A DNA stretch of 64,000 nt from Cricetomys ansorgei (GCA_026225945.1 JAMJFZ010000812.1:1-64000), one strand, 5' to 3'; shown: positions 1 through 12,732, counted from the first letter of the stretch. Numbers and translations are program-made. Notes: a model not told the origin generated them from the sequence alone.

Positions 1-276
1 CCCTGCCAGACCTCATCAAAGGGAACCGTCATCTGCCATGGCAAATACCATCCTGGACAATGGAACCCCGTGGTCGTCTGATCTCAGGGGGTTTAACTGA
101 CACAGAAGCTCCTCAGGAATTCTACTAATAGCACATGCAGATCATGAGCAATCAAACATCTTTTTATATAAAGCCAATACCTGCAGACAACACAAAACAC
201 CCCGCCCAGGATGCCCTTCCCCCAACAATGCAGAAAACAACTATTTCAAATGTAACTGGAAATCAACTTCTGCAAT
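1..276 (-). mobile_element. Solo-LTR-type repeat, truncated by window edge (copy C)
   Basis: Read on the - strand, this segment aligns along its length with the repeats at 34310-34645 and 36387-36716. It shares the start TGCAGAAG, a central ATGATCTGCATGTGCTAT-like block, the CCTGAGGAGCTTCTGTGT block and GTCCAGGATGGT. The 3' end of the element is cut by the window start. The family is probably an endogenous retrovirus LTR; the evidence comes from the two complete copies. Confidence 0.75.
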
Positions 277-798
277 ACTTTGAAATTTTTACTAGTGGAA
301 CATTGACATAAGTAATTCAAGAAGAGATTTTTGTCCTGCCCCTGCTCTCCTGAGATTGTATTTCCTATCCAGAATGCCCTCCCCCGCTGTCTAGGCCTCC
401 ACTGCTCTGCTGACTTCTCAGCAAGGAGACTTCATTATCCAGTGTTTCCCAAACTCGAATAAAGAACATTTGAAGTCTTTGGTAACTATACAGATCATCA
501 GGCATATCTAACCAAATCTAAATCCAGCTGCTCTGATGAGGGGCTGAAGCCAGGTGATCTCCAAATACCTGTAGGAAACACCAAAATTGCTCCTCAAGTT
601 GGAAACCTGATAGAAGATTGTGCAGTCACGGCACACAGGAGGCCTGAGATGCCGTGTCTAAAACCATAAAGGTGCAAAGCTCTCTTATTAACCGCGGAGT
701 GTGGTGGGTGCTGTGGGGAGAAGGAAGAATTCATAAGTCACGGTTTCTCTAGGCATGTCTGAAGGTTCAAGTTCCAAGAGATGCTCATAGAACCAAAA

Positions 799-844
799 AT
801 AGATAGATAGATAGATAGGTAGATAGATAGATATAGATAGATGG
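799..844. repeat. (GATA)n microsatellite
   Basis: Tandem ATAG/GATA units with two interruptions (GGTA and ATAT). Confidence 0.95.
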
Positions 845-1221
845 ACTAGGTACAAATTAACTTTAAGAAATGAATGATGTAGTTCCTAATGAGAGCGCTT
901 AATAGATTCTGAGCTCAGTGACCGCTCTTTTATAGTCCATTGCATAAATAACAGCTCAACAAAATATCATCAGTCCATCGCAGGAAGGCTGTCATGGCAA
1001 CGCTCCATACCCCTGATGTCTGATCTGCCCAGATATTATAAGACAAAAAAATCTTCCAAAGACATCATTGAGTTATATACATTTTGTGTTAGCCACCTAC
1101 TTCTGGACATGGAGCCTGCCCTTATGTCTGGTTTGTATAGCCAGTGAGACTCCATTGAAGAAAAGAAAATTTTCCTTTGTGAGTGGTTATCAACTGGACA
1201 TTGGTTTAATATTTTTTTTTA

Positions 1222-1406
1222 ATCTACGTGTATATGTCTGCTGTGAATTAACATGTAGGGGCCTAAGAAGGTCAGAAGAGCACATCAGATCTCCAGGGAA
1301 CTGGAGTTATAGGTGGCTGTGAGCTGCCATGTGGGTATGGGAGCCAAACTTGGGTCTCCTGCAAGAGCAGTGAGTACTCTTCTCTGCCCAGCTGCCCCTC
1401 CAGACC
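1222..1406 (-). mobile_element. B2 SINE
   Basis: The reverse-strand B2 pattern is present: a GTCAGAAGAGCACATCAGAT block, then CTGGAGTTATAGGTGGCTGTGAGC, then CTCTGCCCAGCTGCCCCTCCAGACC, which is the complement of the tRNA-derived B2 head. It is diverged. Confidence 0.8.
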
Positions 1407-1410
1407 TCGT

Positions 1411-1525
1411 CTTTTGATATTTTTGAGGTGGGATCTCATGTAGCCTAGATGAGCTTTGAATTCCTGATCCTCCAGCCTCCATCTCCTGAGTGTTACGATA
1501 ACAGGTGTATACTACTCCACCCATA
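1411..1525 (-). mobile_element. B1 SINE
   Basis: Complement of a B1: TTTTTGAGGTGGGATCTCAT, then GATCCTCCAGCCTCC, then GTTACGATAACAGGTGTATACTACTCC. It abuts the B2 element to its left. Confidence 0.75.
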
Positions 1526-2734
1526 TATGTATCCAAGTTACCACTAAGTATAGACACATTTTCAAAGATGGCTATTTTCTGGCCATGGTCACTTTCCTTT
1601 AACAAAGGCTGAGATGCTAACTTGCCAGCTGCTTATCATATGGATACACTGGTCAGAGAGAGTAATTTTACTTTGTGCTCCCATCTGTTTAAGCACCTCC
1701 TAAATACTCGGTGCCACTGTGTGTGGTAGCAGGATGAGGACGCAATGCTGTCGGAAGACCAAGTCATTACCGGAACGTAATTTAAGAGGGAAACAGAAAT
1801 CCTATAGGAGCATGGAGAGAAATCTGAAATAGAAATGTCAGGATCTTCCTCCACTTAAGATGCAGGAACCAAGCGCACTGAGGCACAAGGAAGGAATTTG
1901 ATTTACAATTTGAAGGAAAAGCCGCGGTAAAATAATTGAGACCCAGAAAGCAATCTCAGCCCTGCCAAATTGCTTTCCGCCAATGCATGCTCCATTTGGG
2001 CGTGAGACTCGTGTACTTACATTTAGTTCGTGCATATTTTCTCTCCCTTGTGAATATTCCCTCCTGCCAGATTAGAACCGTTTCCCTGCTTTTGCGAGCA
2101 AAAGGAGAATATCCGAATGGCCCAGCGTCAGTGTGTGTGCCTTGCAACCTTATGAAAGAAAAACGGTTGATGTCTTCAAGTGCAGAGGTCATGATCTGAC
2201 AGTTAATGAAAACATCCCTGGTCTCTCCACGACAAACACGTGGGCTCTTCAAATTAGTTTGAAATGAGTGTTGTGAAGCATAAAGAACTGACAGAATATC
2301 TGTTAACAGTGACTGCTACCATTACAATCACGGTTCGTGCTGGAGATCCGATAGTTTGTCAGCTTTGGGGGCCTCAGGACTGTCTTCCTCACTTGGTATT
2401 TCTAGATAGAGCGGCCTTAACTGTGCCTAGTAGTGACTACTTTTAGAAGTTAATCTTAAACTTCACAGAGAGGTCAATAAATTCCCCTCACATTGTCAAA
2501 CCATCACCCAGATCCTTCTCTGAGACCCGGAGATATTTTATTATTTCTTTGTAATTTCAGAAAACCAGTGACAAACTTTAACTTCGGGAGTTAGTTCTCA
2601 CTTCAGGAGTTTTTGACGTGGAAGCCTCTGTATTTTTGTGTCTGACACAAGTGGAGGAATTTAAACCTCCAAAACATCTTTATATTAAAATATGTCCTCT
2701 TGTGTTTACAGTTCATGGCGTTAGGAAATATTTC

Positions 2735-2792
2735 TGGGGCTGACAAGATGCCTCCGAAGGTCAGGGTGCGTGCCACTGAGCCTACCGACCTA
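2735..2792 (+). mobile_element. B3-type SINE head fragment
   Basis: GGGGCTGACAAGATGCCTCC followed by GGTGCGTGCCACTGAGCCT resembles the tRNA-like B3 head. The 3' body is missing. Confidence 0.5.
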
Positions 2793-3747
2793 CGTTGGTT
2801 GGTAGGTGAAGAAAGCTGACTCTGACAAATTGTCCTTTGGTCTTCATTCATGTGGTAGTGGCAAGCACCCTGCTTCTTCCCTGAAGATAGATAAAAGGTT
2901 AAAAAAAAAAAAAAGTTGAAGCAAAAATATTTCTGGTTTGCTTATAAGCTGTGGCGGCCTGGCAGATTCATTTTGATAATGGCTTCTCTGAGCCTTGGGA
3001 ATGTCATCAGCTGGCGTCAAGTCCGAAATGCTTTCCACAGGTGGAGCAGGAAATGCCATTTTAAAATGGAAGCGCAGAGAAGTGAGCGGGCACAAACACG
3101 CAAATCAGACTGGAGCCAAGAGCACGCCTGCTTTACGTTTAAAACTGGCAGAAAGTCCGAGGCGGTCCCGTGCTGTGGACCTGAAAGCTGATGGGAGTGG
3201 GAGCGAAAGGAGACTGTGGTCCTCAGGTCATGCACAGACCACAGGCTCTGACCCGGATGCTTTGTGGCTCTCATGTCAAGGCTAATACTAATATTGATAG
3301 AATATTTCTAATATTGATCACTGCTGGTGCCATGGTGGGATTTGCCTCACAGCCTCAGTCTACGTACAGCTGGGCCAATGACCACTTATTTGACTGGGAA
3401 AAAAATGTGGCTTTGTCACAAATCTAACTTAGACTATGGCTCCACTTTCCCTGGTGATTAGATTCGGAGATCTCAAGAGCATGAAGTGATATGCCTGACA
3501 AGAAGTTCATGTTACATATGGGACCACCCACATACACATATGATGCATACACATCACTGTACATCCATGTAAACAGAGAAACACCCTACTCATGAAGTCA
3601 TGGAGGTTAATAAGCTAAAGCATAGAACCCTAAAAAAGAAACAACGGGGAATGTAAACTATAAACATTACACATAATTAAGGTTTCTCTCAAGGTTCCAT
3701 TACTATCATATAACTACACTTACCAAGAACTATCTGCAACGTTCAAG

Positions 3748-3866
3748 CCGGGTACCGCCATGTGTGCCTGTAACCCCAGCACTAGAGGGCAGAGACGGAC
3801 AGCTCCTGAGAACTCGTTGGCCAGTCAACATAGCTGGAATGGCAGGCTTGAGGTTCAGTAAGGGAC
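3748..3866 (+). mobile_element. B1-like SINE
   Basis: GCCGGGTACCGCCATGTGTG, CCTGTAACCCCAGCAC and a degraded right half. It carries the CTCF-like string GCACTAGAGGGCAG at 3779-3792. Confidence 0.65.
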
Positions 3867-3870
3867 CCCG

Positions 3871-4261
3871 TGTTACTTAGCTGTAACTGTCAACTTGACA
3901 TAGCCTCGAATCATCTGAGAAGGGAGTCTCAGCTGAGACTTTTCCCAGATCATATTGAGCATGTCTGTGCTAGTGTCCTGATTGTTAACTGATGTAGGGG
4001 ATCCGTCCACTATGTGCAGGTCCATTACCTGACCAGGGTATCCTGAGTTGTACAAGAAAGCTAGCTAAGCATCAGCCCTCGAATGAGCCAGCAAGCAGCA
4101 CCCCTCCATGGTTTCAGCTTCAAGTTCCTGTTTGAGTTCCTGCCCTGACATCTCTTGGTGAGGGCCTGTAATCTGTAAGTGGAAATGAATTCCTTCCTAC
4201 CCTAACGAAGTTGCTTTCCATCAGAGTGTTTTATCCCAGCAACGGAAAAAGAACTAATAGA
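3871..4261 (+). mobile_element. MT/ORR1-type MaLR solo LTR
   Basis: It starts TGTTAC, carries CTGTCAACTTGACATAGCC near the start, AGCAAGCAGCACCCCTCCAT in the middle, and ends near AACGGAAAAAGAACTAATAGA. This is the general plan of rodent ERVL-MaLR LTRs. The family name is from memory; no search was run. Confidence 0.7.
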
Positions 4262-4499
4262 CTCTCGAGTGCCTGAGCTTCCGCATCTGTAAACGGACAT
4301 GTGCCCAGTCTCTCCTCTGTGGTGCCAGAGATGAAGTTGCACAGCTCAGCTGCTTGACTCGGTGTATATATGCCATAAGTTCTCAATGCGTTCCTATTAC
4401 ATCAGCCTTGGGGCTGGACTGAGATCCACACCAGTTGACCAAAGGGCAGTTGAAGTACCGTGACCCTTGGATTCACATATGCCCTCTCTCCCCTTGCAG

Positions 4500-4673
4500 G
4501 TGGCCCCAGCCATTAAGGAGAAAATGATGAAGAAGGGGAGTCTCATGCTGAGCTACCAGCCCCACCGAGAGAAGGTCAACTTCTTCCGCCAGGTGGTCAT
4601 TAGCCCACAAGTGAGCCGGGAAGACATGGACTTCCTGCTGGATGAGATAGACAGCCTGGGTAGGGACATGTAG
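4500..4673 (+). CDS. GADL1: GADL1 terminal coding exon (C-terminal 57 residues)
   Basis: This is the last exon of glutamate decarboxylase-like 1, a cytosolic PLP-dependent decarboxylase of the GAD/CSAD group. The enzyme is reported to act on aspartate (giving beta-alanine) and cysteine sulfinate (giving hypotaurine), feeding carnosine and taurine metabolism. The exon opens after CCCCTTGCAG on a codon boundary (GTG) and reads VAPAIKEKMMKKGSLMLSYQ, then PHREKVNFFRQVV, then DMDFLLDEIDSLGRDM, then TAG at 4671-4673. The FFRQVV and DMDFLLDEI blocks are the family's C-terminal signature. The catalytic PLP lysine and active-site loop are in upstream exons outside the window. CSAD has a similar tail, but the position next to TGFBR2 in convergent orientation agrees with mammalian GADL1 synteny. 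No break or frameshift is seen. Confidence 0.93.
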   Translation: MAPAIKEKMMKKGSLMLSYQPHREKVNFFRQVVISPQVSREDMDFLLDEIDSLGRDM

Positions 4674-4915
4674 CCATGGCTTTCATCCCCCCAGAGGCAC
4701 CAATCCTGTCCTGTGGAGGGTCACAGATCCAGGGCATCTGGAGACACACTAGGTAGACGACACTCGTTCTGGTAAGATTGGAAACACGCCCAACTTCCCA
4801 CACAGAAAGCCAAAAATGCTAAACAAATAGTCCTAAGTGGTTCCTTGGCTGCCTGAGTGATACTGTTTGTAGAATGCAGAAACTAGAGATAATAAAAATT
4901 ATTTCCTCAAATATC
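4674..4915 (+). other. GADL1: GADL1 proximal 3'UTR (candidate)
   Basis: Non-coding sequence after the TAG that runs to the first canonical AATAAA. The real 3' end could be further right, because more AATAAA hexamers occur at 5535-5540 and 6206-6211. Confidence 0.45.
4891..4896 (+). terminator. GADL1: Candidate GADL1 poly(A) signal AATAAA
   Basis: First AATAAA on the + strand, 218 nt past the GADL1 stop codon. The choice among this and the downstream hexamers cannot be settled from sequence alone. Confidence 0.45.
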
Positions 4916-5353
4916 ATCCTTTGATACAACCCTGAGGAGACTCTAGGCAGTTCCATGTAGATGGATACTGGATAGTAAGCACCCATTGCTCTTTAAAGAA
5001 TATAGACACGCAGCTTGGAGCTTACAGAAGAGAACCTCACAGTGTGCCCCTGTGTCGTCAGCGTCACTGGGGGAACTTACCTAAAATGCAGATTCTCAGG
5101 CTTTACCTCACTCCGCCTGGATCAGAAACTCTGGTTCCAGCATCTGGAGTCTTAATAAGCCCAAAATTTAGTCTGATGCACAGTAAGATATGAGAACCAA
5201 TGGCCCAGGAAAGCTTTTACAAATGCTTCGCCACAAAAGGACATGTAATATTTCAGTAGCCCCTCAGCCAGTCTTTGGGGAAAAAAAAAAAAAAAAACAA
5301 ATTGGCCTTTGTACATCAAGTATTTGTGATGCCTGAAACATGTCAAAGATAAA

Positions 5354-5378
5354 AGAGAGAGAGAGAGAGAGAGAGAGA
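5354..5378. repeat. (GA)n microsatellite
   Basis: Uninterrupted GA dinucleotides. Confidence 0.95.
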
Positions 5379-6625
5379 CTACTTATGATTCTTACTGCCT
5401 AAAGATCTGTTTTATTTGCCATAAGGGTCAAGCCCCCAGAAGTTAAAATGAATCATTATCTATTTTAACTTATCAGAGTTAGAAATTAGGATAAAAACCA
5501 AACATTTTGTGGTGTGCCCTTTTGATCCATGATCAATAAACACTAATCCATTTCTGCCAATATGACATTGGGTAGGAACAGACACTGAACATACATGTGG
5601 GTCTCTGTCGTTCTTTTAGATTTGGGGATGCATTTCTTCTTTTCACTCGTGGCTTTGCAGGGAATAGAAGAAATGGACAGAAATGAAGTCCAAGTTTGTA
5701 CAACATTCTCTTCCTCAGACTTTGAGATGTCAGTTAGACTTTTCAATGATCTGTGTTGGGCAGAGAATCCCATGGCAGCCCTCCATTGTTGAAGGGGATG
5801 CTTGTGACTCTCTCTTGGATCAGCATCTTCGAGTTCTTTCTGGAGGATTTTCTTTGACTAAGGAGCAGACACGGTTCAGAGATGAGGATGTACCATGAAG
5901 GCTGTGTGCTGAGAATTGTCCAGCTGTTGGGTTTATGATTGACACTGTATCACTAACTCACAACCCTTAAATTCTGAAAAACAAATATGTACTGTCTAGT
6001 CCTCACTAGACACTTCCCTTGTAGACTGCATGGTCTTCCACGGTCTCCATTCACCAAAAGGTATTCCAACTTCTTTTCCTGAGTTACTTCAAACTCCCCG
6101 GTGCTTGGGAGCTATCTGTGCAGGTTTTGATTCTTGTTGCCTTTTGAAAATTGTCTACATAAAATGCTCCTAAAACTGAGGCTTGCTTTAAGTTGGATTT
6201 CATGAAATAAAAAGGCTCTGTCCACACCGTGTATGATTGACATGTCTTTTTCTGTCAGCTCTGTTTCTACAGATGATATTAAAACATTTTTAAGAAGTGA
6301 ACCGGATTCAGCTAGAAACTGAGTTTAACAACTGAAGAGGCTAGAAATGGTCTGCTTTAGTCAACACCCTAAAAAATTGGAAGAGAATGTACAGCAAAGT
6401 ATTGGTTGGTAGTTTAGTCATTTTTTTTTCTAGTAGGCAATCCTGGAAAACTCAACAGGCATGGCTCAGGTCCCGCTGCGCCTTGGATGAGACATGGCAG
6501 TTCCTTGATTGATGGAAAATACCACTGGTATCACATAGTTTACCATCCCATTATTTGTGCTTGTTTGTCTCTTGAAGTATTCAATCAGGTATTTGGCTCA
6601 ATGGTTATGAAAATAATCATTTGAG

Positions 6626-6868
6626 AGGGTAGGGTGACGGCTCACTTAGTTAAACACTTGCCTTAGAAGCATGAAGATCTGAGTCAGAGCCCTCAGAACT
6701 CGCAAAGAAAAGAAGCTATGTGTGGTGACCTGCCCTTGTAATTCAGCCCTGGACGGACATTTGCAATTGGGTCCCTGGTCCTCCCCGGCCAGACAGCCCC
6801 ACCTACTTGAGACTCTGTCTCAAACAATAGCAATAAACAAATGATAAAAAGATGAATGAATAAATACC
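6626..6868 (+). mobile_element. B4-type SINE (ID head plus B1-like body)
   Basis: A tRNA-like head, GACGGCTCACTTAGTTAAAC then CTTGCCTTAGAAGCATGAAG, is followed by a B1-like body (GTGACCTGCCCTTGTAATTC and CTTGAGACTCTGTCTCAAAC) and an A-rich tail. Confidence 0.7.
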
Positions 6869-7681
6869 ACACTACCCCGGAATACAGACAATGGATTGAA
6901 TAGATGAAATTGCCTTTTAATGTCTTCATTCTAGAAGAGAAAAAGTTGCCAAAGAAACCTACAACAAATCAAGTGGTGGCAGGGTAAACACAGTCACCCC
7001 AAAGTCAGACGCTGCTAAGAATGGAGTGGGAGGTCTTGTTCTAAGCAGCCTTCCAGTGCTGTCTTTAAATGAGCTAAGCTGCTGTGGGCTTCACTGGTTC
7101 GACTCATTGACAGTTGTCAGACCCTTCCTGTTGTCAAGTTGCCTTGGGGGCAGAGAACTATCAACTGAGGAATCCATCAATGACAGGCTGGACTGACATC
7201 ATAGCCACCCGGGTGCTTTCATCTGGGTACAGACACACTGAAGAAACAATCTCCCAGGTGCAAGGGCCACTGAGGCCACAGCGCCTGCTCCAGAGACTGC
7301 GCTCCAGCTGACAGCTGCTACAGGCAACTTGTATGGGCTTCAGTCATCCGAAGTCTTGGTGACCTGTGATGACCCCAGCTAACCCTGCAACTTTTCAGCT
7401 TTCTGACTTCAGACCGGGAGGTAGCACATCCCCCAGTAACCCATCAGAAAACTCAAGACTGTTATCATTTGAAGCCAGTGATTGGTCCTTGTGTGCAAGT
7501 TTTACAATTGGAGGAACTGGAAGCAGTTGTGATTGGTGCTAATCATTTGCGTGCCATACCCCTCCTTGGCTGTTTGGCTGATTTTTCCAGCCAGCTAGGA
7601 AACGTTCCCCCTAAGTGCCTACTCCATCCTCCGTCCAGGGTGGTTTTACTTGCCTACTTATGATCTTTATTGTGAGTAGTG

Positions 7682-8084
7682 TCTTACTTAGGGTTTCTTT
7701 TGTTGCCATGAATCACCATGACCAAAAGCAAAGGAAAGGGTTTATCTGGCTTACATTTCCACATTAGTCCATCACTGAAGGGAGCCAGGACAGGAACTCA
7801 AACAGGGCAGAAACCTAGAGGCAGGAGCTGAAGAGGCAGGCCATAAAGAAGTGCTGCTTACAGGCTTGCTCATCATGACTTACTTAGCCTGCTTTCTCAT
7901 AGAACCCAGGACCATCTGCCCAAGAATGTCACGGCCCACAATGGGCTGGGCCCTCCCTCCTTGATCAGTGATTTTAAAAGCGCCTACAGCTGAAACTTAC
8001 GGAGGCATTTTCTCAATTGAGATTCTCTACTCTCAGATAACTCCAGCTTGTGTCACACTGACATGCAATTAGCCACCGTGGGCT
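7682..8084 (-). mobile_element. MT-type MaLR solo LTR
   Basis: Reverse copy of the MT-like LTR: CTTAGGGTTTCTTTTGTTGC, ACCATGACCAAAAGCAAAGG, CAGGACAGGAACTCAAACAG, CCCACAATGGGCTGGGCCCT, then a CAGCTTGTGTCACACTGACA-type end. It is the best preserved MaLR in the intergenic gap. Confidence 0.8.
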
Positions 8085-10484
8085 GTGCAGGCTGAGTTGG
8101 TAACACGAAGAGGAGAAAACCTCAGGGCCAGAAGAGGCGGCAGCACCCGCCCCTGCTGAGGTAGTGCAAGCAGCCATAACCATAGACATAAGACAGCTGA
8201 AGAGTTCCAGAGGGACGACTGAGGACAGGGGCGGTGAGGAAGAGAAGTGGTGGGGATGAGCAAGAGAGGTGAGCACACGGAGGAGGAAATGAGAGAAGCT
8301 AAGAACAAAGCTATCGGAAGGCACAATGATGGGAGACCTTGGGCCCGGCTTGGAGACGTCAGGGAGCAGCCAAGCCCTAAGGGCTACATATCTAGATCTC
8401 CAAGGCCCAAGAGCTACAATGTGGTCTGCAGCTGAGGGCCATGGGTCCTGATGCCCAAGGTCTTGAGGCCAAGCTCTGCTACTGTGAGCTTCTACTAAGG
8501 GCTGAGGGCTGCATGAAATGGAAAGGGCTGGGCCAAGAGTAGGTATATAGACCAGGGAAAGACGCCTCTGACACGAGCATCTAAACTCCAGTTTTTTGAT
8601 GTCTACATCTGACAACCATAAGCCTCATCTCTCTGGGCCTGGATCTAGGAGCCTCTGTGTCTGCCAGCTCATTCTGTAAATGTTTGAACATGAGGTTCCA
8701 AAACTGCCGACACCGGAAGAGCTAGATACTCCTTTTCTACTTATGAGTTCCATCTGAGTAGAACAAAATGACCCCAGCCAGTTGTCTGGAAACAGCGGTG
8801 AGCATTATGGGGAAACGCAGAGAGTAAAGGATAGAGTGTGGACGGGCGGGGGAGGGGTACTGTCCCTCATAGAACAGTTGCGAAGGCAAGCCTCTATGGG
8901 GTGACAGTTGAGCAGAGGGTTTAAATGAGTAAGAGAGAGAGTTTCTCAGGAAAGAATGATCCACGTAGAGGAGGGAGTCAGGTTAGAGCGAGAAGACTGC
9001 ATTCACAGTGTGTCCGAGGACGAGCAGGGAGCTGACTGGCTGGGGTGAAGTGAAAGTTGGGATGGCTGGTGTGTGATGAAGTCAAAGAAGTTTTTGGAAG
9101 TCAATTACACAGACTTGATGGGTAGGACCTAGAGTGGCATGGGAGCACACTAAAATGAGTGTTACAAGAAGCATGTGGACTGCTCTTTGGAGACTGAGCT
9201 GTAAATGGGGAAGAGTAGATGCAGGAAGAACAAATTCTTAAAATTTTTAATAATTTCCTTTTCAAAAAAATATAGCCATTTAGTTATTACTTCAACCCCA
9301 CAAGACTCTCATGGAGATAAAGTATACGATAGAAAAGGGAGGAAAAGGATCAAAGATATAGGAAGAGAAGTTGGTTCCCGGCATCTCATTCCGGGCTCCC
9401 TGGTTCTGGAAGGAGTCTGCGCGGCCTCTTCCACCTGTGTGTGTGACTCCACGTCTTCCACACTACACAGTGTTTCCTCTTCCCTCCTCTGCTTTGAGGC
9501 TGGTTTGTCTTCACGCCTCTGTTATTGGCAGCACTAAAATCCAGTTTGCAGTCATCTTTACTCCCTTACAGCTTTTAGTCCTTTCAAAGAACGTCACGTA
9601 CATTTCTATAAAGAGGGTTTTCAGTGTAGTACAGGAATTTGAGTTTCTGTGTACTCAGCATCTCCACCTGGCTTGTTATTTCCAGGAAAGCATCTCTCCG
9701 TCGAAGCTGCAACATTGTCTCTGAAGCTAATTTTGGAATCTCTAAGGTAGTTAGGATCTCTCAAGTTATCCTCCCAAGGAAGATAGCTGCTGAGCTACTG
9801 GATCATGCAATAGCCAAGTCTTTTCAAGTCGCCATGTCGTGATGGGACCATGCCATTGTGTGCATCAACACTGGTGGACTCTGCTGTGGCCTGGTGGTAT
9901 CTCCGGGGATCTTCTTTGTGCTCTTTATGAACTCCATCTGGGCAGTACCAATAAGCAAGTCCATTGTCCACCAAGCACCCCCGGCCAGTGTTCTTGTAGC
10001 TCAGAAGAAGGTTTCGATGTTCCTGTGCACATACTCATGCATGTGGTTGTATTCCAGGCTATCTAGAATTCCTAGACTAAGCCGCAAGACGGTTTTCTGA
10101 GAAAACCTTTTGGCATTTACTTCATGTATCTTCTGAAGGTCACTTTCAATTTTCCCCCTGTTATAAAGTGATTTCATTAAATCGATTTAGACTACTGTAT
10201 GTCTTGGCAGCAAAGCAGTTCACGCAAGCGAGTGTGGTCATCTATACTAGAGTTGTAATGGAACAAGTGGTGGCCAGGGTTCTGATTCTAAAAATTTCTA
10301 TAGGTGGGTTGATAGGCATATTGGTTACTTTCCTCACTGCTGTGGCAAAATGACTCATGGGAAAAGGGCCCTGGTAGAGCTCATGGTGGAGAAGGCAGTT
10401 TGTCTCACGGAACATATGAAGAGGAAACAGAGGGAAGAATATAGAAAGGTCCAGAGCAAGACGTAGTTCTGAAGAATACACTCC

Positions 10485-10690
10485 CAGTGGGTGGGAGAGA
10501 CGGCTCTGTGGTTAAGAGCACTGGTTGCTCTTCCAGAGGACCTGGTTCAATTCCCAATACCCACATGGTAGCTCAGGATCACCATAACTTCACCCTCTTC
10601 TGGCCTCCAGACACCAGGCGAGGACACAGTGGACAGACATACATGCAGGCAAAACACTCATACACACAAAAGTAAAGGAATCTTTTCCAA
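10485..10690 (+). mobile_element. B2 SINE
   Basis: Head GGGAGAGACGGCTCTGTGGT, then TTAAGAGCACTGGTTGCTCT, TTCAATTCCCAATACCCACA, CACCCTCTTCTGGCCTCCAG, and an A-rich tail. The A and B box regions of the tRNA-derived Pol III promoter are recognisable. Confidence 0.9.
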
Positions 10691-11701
10691 AAGAATACGC
10701 TCACAGTCAGCTTGCTTCAGCTAGGTTCTTTCCTATTATTTTCTTCCCTCTCCCAGTAAGCCCTTCATGTTAGGAACCCATGAAGGGACCAATACAGAAA
10801 TTCGGTTAGACTCCATATGCCCAATAAGTTCTCTAGAGCCTACAAACTAGCAACCAACCCTCCAGAGCCTGTAGGGGATAGTTCCTATTCAAGGCACAAT
10901 AGGATCGATGCATGGAATGGTGTCCATAGAGCAAGGAGAGTGCCCTGTACTTTTGGTTGGGCAGCTGTTAGCAGAGAGTTGTGGCTTCCTGAGATGCGAA
11001 CAGTAGATGAATAATGTCACCTGGCATGGGCTATGCAAGATTTGAGCTGTCTATAAATCAGCCAACTGTAGATGATTCATAGATAATTATGAAGGGTGGC
11101 TTCAGAGAGGAAGTTAGGAACGAAAGATTTAAATTGCAGATCCGTTAGCATGAGAATCATATTTCGAGTCACAGGGTAGGGTGAGACCCTGCAGATTAAG
11201 ATTGTGTTTGCAGATTAACGGGGAGCAAATAGAAGGCAAAAGCCTGGGACACCAGCTCACAGTGAGGAGCAATCTGCCAAGGCCCTCACAAGAAATGTCT
11301 TAGTTACTCTGCCTATCACCGAGATAGCAAATCTTAATGGGCTTAGTGGGCTAAGGTTCTGTTACAATTCTGTATGCTCATTGTTTAAACACAGTACTGT
11401 CACTTTGCAAAACCGTGGCTGGTGTGGATTAGTGACAATTGATGATATCAGTGATGGTTTATTTCCTTAAGGCAGTACTGGTACGTGAATGGTTACATTC
11501 TCTAACACAACCCTTGCCTTGTGAAGCCGAAGCACAAAGCAGAACTCCATCAGCAGGTTACCCTGCTGATATAAGTGGTGGCCATGACTTAGCATAGCTC
11601 ATAGCTCTGAAGAGGCATTCCAACAAATGCAGTCTGACCCTAACCTAGGGTTTGCCCCTCAACCAGGAAGAGCCAAGGAACAGAAATTGCTTCTCTCTTT
11701 G

Positions 11702-11875
11702 TTTGTTTGTTTGGTTGGTTTGGTTTTGGATTTTTGAGAAAGGATTTTTCGGCTATAACTCTGACTGTCCTGGAACTCACTCCATAGACCAGGCTGGCCT
11801 TGAACTCACAGAGGTCCACCTGCCTCTGCCTCCCGAGTGCTGGGATTAAAGATGTGCACCACCACTGCCCAGCTT
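11702..11875 (-). mobile_element. B1 SINE
   Basis: Complement of a near-complete B1: TGTCCTGGAACTCACTCCAT, AGACCAGGCTGGCCTTGAAC, CCTCTGCCTCCCGAGTGCTG and GGATTAAAGATGTGCACCAC, preceded by a T/G-rich stretch that represents its A-rich tail. Confidence 0.92.
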
Positions 11876-12732
11876 TCTTCTCTGGTTTTAGAAGGACATT
11901 GTGCTGTGGGGTCCTTTTGATCCAATTATACCAACAAACAACTTGTTGAAAGAAGAAATTTTTATTGAGTTCAAGCATAAAAAGAAAAAAAGAAAAAGAA
12001 AGAAAGCTGGACCAACCAGGGATGTAGTCTAAGGTGAAAGGTCAGAGCTATGACCACCCTGACTCAAATTTTCACAAACTATTTAAGCTTGAAAATCATA
12101 AACATTTTGTGCCAACATAAACAGAAGTTAGTCATAATTTTTAACCAATCAGAAACTCACTAACAATCATGATCAGAGTCACTGTAACCCAGAAATGACA
12201 CATCTCAGTTCCCAAAACAAGTACCAGACAGTCATTTTGCTTTGGCTTTACTGGTGGGCTCTGAAGGCTAGAGGCTTTTCTCATTTTCCTGGGAACCTGA
12301 ACTTTGTCTTTGTTTTTAAATGGATTTTGCAGTTTAAGATGGCGTTTGTCCTGTCATTTCATACCATTTCAGCTGTTTAAAGATTCCATTCACCCCCAAT
12401 AAAATTCATGTGTGGAAGTTGAGAAGCTAGGAGGTTTCATTTAGAAACCACCACCTCTGTATTCCAGCTGTTTATCAACTTAGAGAGCTTGTGATCGGAA
12501 ATTTGGGAAGAGGGAAAAAAAAGCATTTCTTATGAAGAGCCTCAGAACATAAATTATAGTTATTTTGATCCATAATTGACTTCTAAATATTTCAACATCT
12601 ATTTGTTATGTATGGCTTTAGTGTACATTCGTAGCATGGAGACTGCCCCAATCTCAAAACAATTCCAAAGATTGTCAGCTACTATTTCATCAAAAGTCAC
12701 CCTCCAGAGACTATTTCTACAAGGATTTTGCA

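Larger units (their letters stand above)
1..4499 (+). other. GADL1: GADL1 last intron (partial)
   Basis: The stretch ends in a pyrimidine-rich tract and the AG acceptor at 4498-4499 that precedes the GADL1 terminal exon, so on the + strand it is the 3' part of the last intron. It holds an inverted LTR fragment at the left edge, a GATA microsatellite, B2/B1 pieces, a B3 fragment and a MaLR LTR. About 1530-2730 and 2800-3740 look free of recognisable repeats and of convincing exons; short open frames there show no protein-like pattern. Confidence 0.8.

Noticed and set aside
5535..6211. AATAAA hexamers as the GADL1 3' end
   Set aside because: Possible distal sites, but nothing in the sequence favours them over the one at 4891; left as alternatives.
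8013..8615. 200-residue open frame on - strand
   Set aside because: It overlaps a MaLR LTR at one end, has low-complexity Ser/Pro/Leu content and no recognisable domain or splice context.
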